DNA of 7,540 nt from Aquirhabdus sp. GTDB lineage: Bacteria; Pseudomonadota; Gammaproteobacteria; Pseudomonadales; Moraxellaceae. Positions 5,301 to 7,540 of the stretch are shown here, piece by piece. The number at the start of each line of letters is the position of its first letter. The stretch's first letter is position 1. The notes beneath the pieces were generated by a model. The model made no database searches, was not told the DNA's origin, and saw only the letters and a program-made list of their open reading frames with translations. The position numbers and the translations under genes were made by a program. The stretch covers positions 1-7,540 of the forward strand of contig JASLJP010000042.1 of NCBI GenBank assembly GCA_030152425.1. The letters are read 5' to 3'.

Positions 5301-6954
5301 CTCGCAAGCCGAGTCCTCCACCGCGCGCCGATATGGCGGCAGTGGGCTCGGTCTGGCGATCAGCCAACGTCTGGTGCGTTTGATGGGCGGCGATATCAGC
5401 TTTGAGAGTGTAGTCGGGGCGGGTACAACCCTCCGCTTTAGCATTCCCTGTGTCGCCGCCGAGGGGCTGGACGTGCCGAGCCAAGTGGCCATCGCCGAGC
5501 TGCATGGCTTAAAGGTGCTGGTGGTTGATGACAATCCCTATGCACGTCAGGTACTGGTCAATATGGTTCGCCAGTTTGGCTGGCTGGCGCAGGAGGCCGA
5601 CAGTGGCAGTACCGCGCTTAAGGCACTGCAGGGCAGCCTGCTGACCGGACAACGTTTTGATGTGGTGTTGGTCGACTGGCGCATGCCGGAGATGGACGGC
5701 TGGGAGACGACCCAGCGGATCCTCGACCTGTATAGCACCACTGCCGCACCGCTGGTGGTGATGGTCACCGCTGCTGATCGCGGCAAGACCAGCGCCCAGC
5801 AAGAGATGCTGGAAAATCAGCTCGACGGATTCTTGATCAAACCGATTACCGCGTCGATGCTGTTTGATGCCGTCGCCGATGCCCGCGCTGGGCGTCACCA
5901 CTTGGCGAGTATCGCCGTACCACGTCTGATGCAGCAGCGACTGCAAGGCGTACGCATACTGGTGGTCGAGGATAACCTGACCAACCAGCAGGTCGCCCGC
6001 GAGCTACTCAGCGCCGAAGGGGCGAGTGTGACCGTCGCCGACAGTGGCCGCAGTGCCATCGCTGCTGCGACGCAAAGCGATGCACTGGATGTGGTGCTCA
6101 TGGACATCCAGATGCCGGATATGGACGGCTATGCAGCGACGCGCGAGATCCGCACGACCCTCAGTGCCGAGCGTCTGCCGATCATCGCACTAACCGCCAA
6201 TGCCCTTGCGGCAGATCGGGAGGCCGCACTGGCTGCAGGCATGAATGACCATGTCGGTAAACCATTTGACCTCAACCAACTGGTCGGGGTGATCTGTCGG
6301 GTGCTGGGTCGTATGCCTGAGCACGACACGACCCGCGAGTTCTCCGCGCAGCCGCAGATCGTCGAGCCTGCGAGTCCGATTGATGTCGCTGCCGCATTGC
6401 AGCGCTTTGGCGGTAATCACGCCGTCTATGGCCGCGCCCTGCGCTCGTTTGCCTTTGATGCCGGTGAGTTGCTGCAGCGTTTGGCCTTGTCCGAGACCAG
6501 CACCGATGCGCAGGTCTTGCGCCAGACCCTGCATGCCCTCAAAGGGCTGGCCAGCACCATCGGTGCCACCAGCCTGTCTAACCTTGCGGCGCAGGCCGAG
6601 AAGGCGAGCCTGCCAGAGTTTGCCGGCCAGTGGCCGCAACTGCACCTGAACGCCACAGCGGCCATCCAGCAGGCCGAGCATCTGGCTACGCATTACAACG
6701 ACCAGTTGCAAACCCCAGTGCCGCCGAATGCTGGCCAGACCGTCGAGGGATTGATGGTCGGCATTACGGCACTGAGTCGTTTGCTGCGCGAGTCGAATAT
6801 GGGCGCGCTGGATCTGTTTGAGCAGTTGCAGCGCCAGTATGCCTCGCGCTATCCACTGGCCTTTGTCCAGTTGGGACAGGCCATGAGTCAACTGAATTTC
6901 CCCCAAGCCTTGCGCCACTGTGATGAGTTAAAGCACCTCGCCGGAGAGCCTTAG
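2380..6954 (+). CDS. BarA-like hybrid sensor histidine kinase: Cache sensor, 3 PAS, HisKA, HATPase, 2 REC, HPt
   Basis: A 1524-residue inner-membrane kinase, starting at GTG with a strong ribosome binding site. In order: TM1 about 25-48; periplasmic sensor about 49-340, resembling double-Cache domains (GMELVRVNR near 145, a second lobe around 170-230); TM2 about 342-364; PAS about 374-490; coiled coil about 490-520; PAS about 521-650; PAS about 656-772; HisKA with His808 in SHEIRTP; HATPase with N-box Asn921/Asn925, DTGIGIP (957-963), GFSQ and GGSGLGL (986-992); REC1 with Asp1050/1051, phosphoacceptor Asp1099, Thr1130 and Lys1154; REC2 with Glu1197/Asp1198, Asp1242, Thr1272 and Lys1294; HPt with His1385 in LHALKG; then an unassigned helical tail of about 95 residues. 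All catalytic residues are present, so it should be an active phosphorelay kinase. BarA itself has one receiver and no PAS triplet. The ligand is unknown. The gene for a receiver-GGDEF protein follows four bases after the stop. Confidence 0.95.
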   Translation: MQLTSVQAQLKSFFSRETTDGMLHRVVLMLSSVALTLLLLLALYAHYVREQTLTSIETRFISQSHLRSDALLVPIDNARRNVRFLTRVPAVQGMVRAAQNNGVDAQEQSSYEAWQRRLAAIFVGFASANPDVAQVRLIGVANNGMELVRVNRNKDQVSISPAADLQQKGAQKYFIEASKLKAGEVYISDINLNREHGKIEVPYVPTIRAASPVFDSQGQLYAVMVINFRAENMLAGLSNNLYKNFRVYLTNSNGDYLASPNFADNFGFDLTQRHVWGDDFELLSDDLNQRLHSYQSKAFPFRGKVQVYTLQLALDPHNPRRVLNLSMVTPDSLVTSEVFSRVLLLCMAVLGSIVLMGSMFYIYWRQRLKTQAAHARFVAIVESSNDAIIGMSMTGIVTNWNKSAERMFGYPASAAIGQSEAQFCTAGISAAEEAEHHTRIARGQTVADIQGVCYHQNGEPFDVSISLAPIRDANRRVIGVSKTVRDITLQKQAEQRIQLLNESLEQQVLERTEKIEAYSQLQRAILENAGMAIIAGDPNGLITLFNPAAERMLGYSAAEVMGQTPQLFHDQAEVIARAEALSTTLGETIVPGLDTFTANVRRGLPEEHEWTYIRKDGSRLPVFLTITAWRDKNGEIMGFLGMALDISQQQQDRQNLQILSDHFKRAIEVAELGTWTWNVRDNSRTWSERMRAMYNVPADAHPDSFREYWRASVHPDDMAAAQAALERATAGVEPYYSTFRMVQPDGSIRYMQAAGLMEFGIDGKPLQMSGFNRDITTQVEHEAALRDAMASAQAANTAKSAFLANMSHEIRTPMNAILGMQQLLHLTPLDSRQFDYVSKTEAAAQTLLGILNDILDFSKVEAGKLTLDNHDYNFDKLLRDVGTILAGNIGSKDVEVLFDVDAAVPAWINGDALRLQQVLINLAGNAIKFTEQGEIVLSVQLQRQADAPPRLAIEVRDTGIGIPEQIRQHIFEGFSQAESSTARRYGGSGLGLAISQRLVRLMGGDISFESVVGAGTTLRFSIPCVAAEGLDVPSQVAIAELHGLKVLVVDDNPYARQVLVNMVRQFGWLAQEADSGSTALKALQGSLLTGQRFDVVLVDWRMPEMDGWETTQRILDLYSTTAAPLVVMVTAADRGKTSAQQEMLENQLDGFLIKPITASMLFDAVADARAGRHHLASIAVPRLMQQRLQGVRILVVEDNLTNQQVARELLSAEGASVTVADSGRSAIAAATQSDALDVVLMDIQMPDMDGYAATREIRTTLSAERLPIIALTANALAADREAALAAGMNDHVGKPFDLNQLVGVICRVLGRMPEHDTTREFSAQPQIVEPASPIDVAAALQRFGGNHAVYGRALRSFAFDAGELLQRLALSETSTDAQVLRQTLHALKGLASTIGATSLSNLAAQAEKASLPEFAGQWPQLHLNATAAIQQAEHLATHYNDQLQTPVPPNAGQTVEGLMVGITALSRLLRESNMGALDLFEQLQRQYASRYPLAFVQLGQAMSQLNFPQALRHCDELKHLAGEP

Positions 6955-6958
6955 TCCT

Positions 6959-7540
6959 ATGACCACTACCGACCCCATCGATCATCTGGCCATCGTGCCG
7001 AACTATGACTTGAGTCAGCGACGCGGACGCCTGCTGGTGGTCGATGATCAGCCGACCAATATTCAGGCGATCCATCAGATCTTTAGTGCAGTGCATGATG
7101 TGTTTATGGCCACCAGTGGCCAGCAAGCGCTGGATTTTTGTCGCCGGACTCCGCCGGATCTGGTGCTGCTCGATGTCGAGATGTCGGGTATGGACGGACT
7201 AGAGGTCTGCCGCAAACTCAAAGCCAGTGCCGAGACGCGCGATATCCCGGTGATTTTCGTCACGGCCAATAGCCACCCCGACAATGAAAACGCCTGTTGG
7301 GAGGCGGGCGGGGTAGACTTCGTGAACAAACCGGTCAACCCGACCACCCTGCGCAACCGGGTACGCGCCCATCTCACGCTGAAGTTTCAGTTTGATCTGC
7401 TGCGCGAGATGGCCTTTGTCGATGGCCTGACCGGGGTGGCCAACCGCCGCTTGTTCGACGAGCGGCTGGATGCCGAGTGGCGACGCTGCAGTCGCGGCCA
7501 TCATCCGCTGTCGCTGATCATGATCGACATCGACTATTTC
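6959..7540 (+). CDS. Response regulator with receiver and GGDEF (diguanylate cyclase) domains, 3' end missing
   Basis: The first 194 codons of a gene running off the window. Residues about 22-138 are a receiver with acidic pair Asp29/Asp30, phosphoacceptor Asp72 (LLDVEMSGMDG), Thr102 and Lys124-Pro125. A helical linker (about 138-152) leads into a GGDEF domain that begins DGLTGVANRR (155-164) and reaches IMIDIDYF (187-194), where the first Asp of the pair (Asp190) is a metal ligand in known diguanylate cyclases. This REC-GGDEF order makes cyclic di-GMP upon phosphorylation in proteins such as WspR. The GGDEF signature, any inhibitory site and any EAL domain lie outside the window. The ATG begins four bases after the kinase stop with GGAGAG 10 bases upstream, so it is almost surely cotranscribed and likely receives phosphate from the kinase HPt domain. 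Confidence 0.93.
   Translation, partial: MTTTDPIDHLAIVPNYDLSQRRGRLLVVDDQPTNIQAIHQIFSAVHDVFMATSGQQALDFCRRTPPDLVLLDVEMSGMDGLEVCRKLKASAETRDIPVIFVTANSHPDNENACWEAGGVDFVNKPVNPTTLRNRVRAHLTLKFQFDLLREMAFVDGLTGVANRRLFDERLDAEWRRCSRGHHPLSLIMIDIDYF

Noticed and set aside
4684..5505. Minus-strand open frame of 273 codons inside the kinase gene
   Set aside because: It lies opposite the HisKA and HATPase coding sequence, whose conserved motifs prove the + strand frame. Its product shows no domain pattern; it is the expected antisense shadow of GC-rich coding DNA.
6190..6918. Minus-strand open frame of 242 codons opposite REC2, the HPt domain and the C-terminal tail
   Set aside because: Same reason: the + strand encodes clear receiver and HPt motifs, and the antisense product is not recognisable.

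Overview
The window looks chromosomal and comes from a proteobacterium, most likely gamma- or betaproteobacterial. The reasons are a tmRNA 3' end of the classical one-piece type, AGGAG-like ribosome binding sites, moderately high GC with GC-rich third codon positions, a DedA-rhodanese fusion and a BarA-like hybrid kinase. I cannot name the genus from sequence alone.

Layout. Positions 1-50 are the 3' end of ssrA (tmRNA, + strand), closed by a hairpin terminator at 62-93 that can work in both directions. Two genes on the minus strand point at it: a DedA-family membrane protein with a C-terminal rhodanese domain (147-1076), and upstream of it a small Cas2-like/SinR-family protein (1198-1467). 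A region of about 225 bases, divergent to these, leads into a small two-helix membrane protein on the + strand (1694-1939), followed by a good intrinsic terminator (1986-2016). A gene-free stretch of about 360 bases (2017-2379) contains a nested hairpin, one perfect DnaA-box 9-mer and a possible -10 element. It precedes a very large hybrid sensor kinase (2380-6954, 1524 aa). Four bases after the kinase stop begins a receiver-GGDEF response regulator (6959 to the window edge, incomplete).

How the genes work together. The kinase and the receiver-GGDEF protein are very probably one transcription unit. The kinase has a periplasmic Cache-like sensor, three PAS domains, HisKA, HATPase, two receivers and an HPt domain, all with their key residues present. 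It could pass phosphate from its HPt histidine to Asp72 of the downstream protein and so tie an extracytoplasmic signal to cyclic di-GMP synthesis. The GGDEF signature lies beyond the window, so enzyme activity of the second protein cannot be judged here. The other genes (ssrA, DedA-rhodanese, Cas2-like, small membrane protein) show no evident functional link to this pair.

I see no mobile element, CRISPR array, phage gene or clear new multi-gene system. The most interesting points are the solitary Cas2-like protein, the altered key positions in the DedA-rhodanese fusion, the structured leader of the kinase operon and the unassigned C-terminal tail of the kinase.
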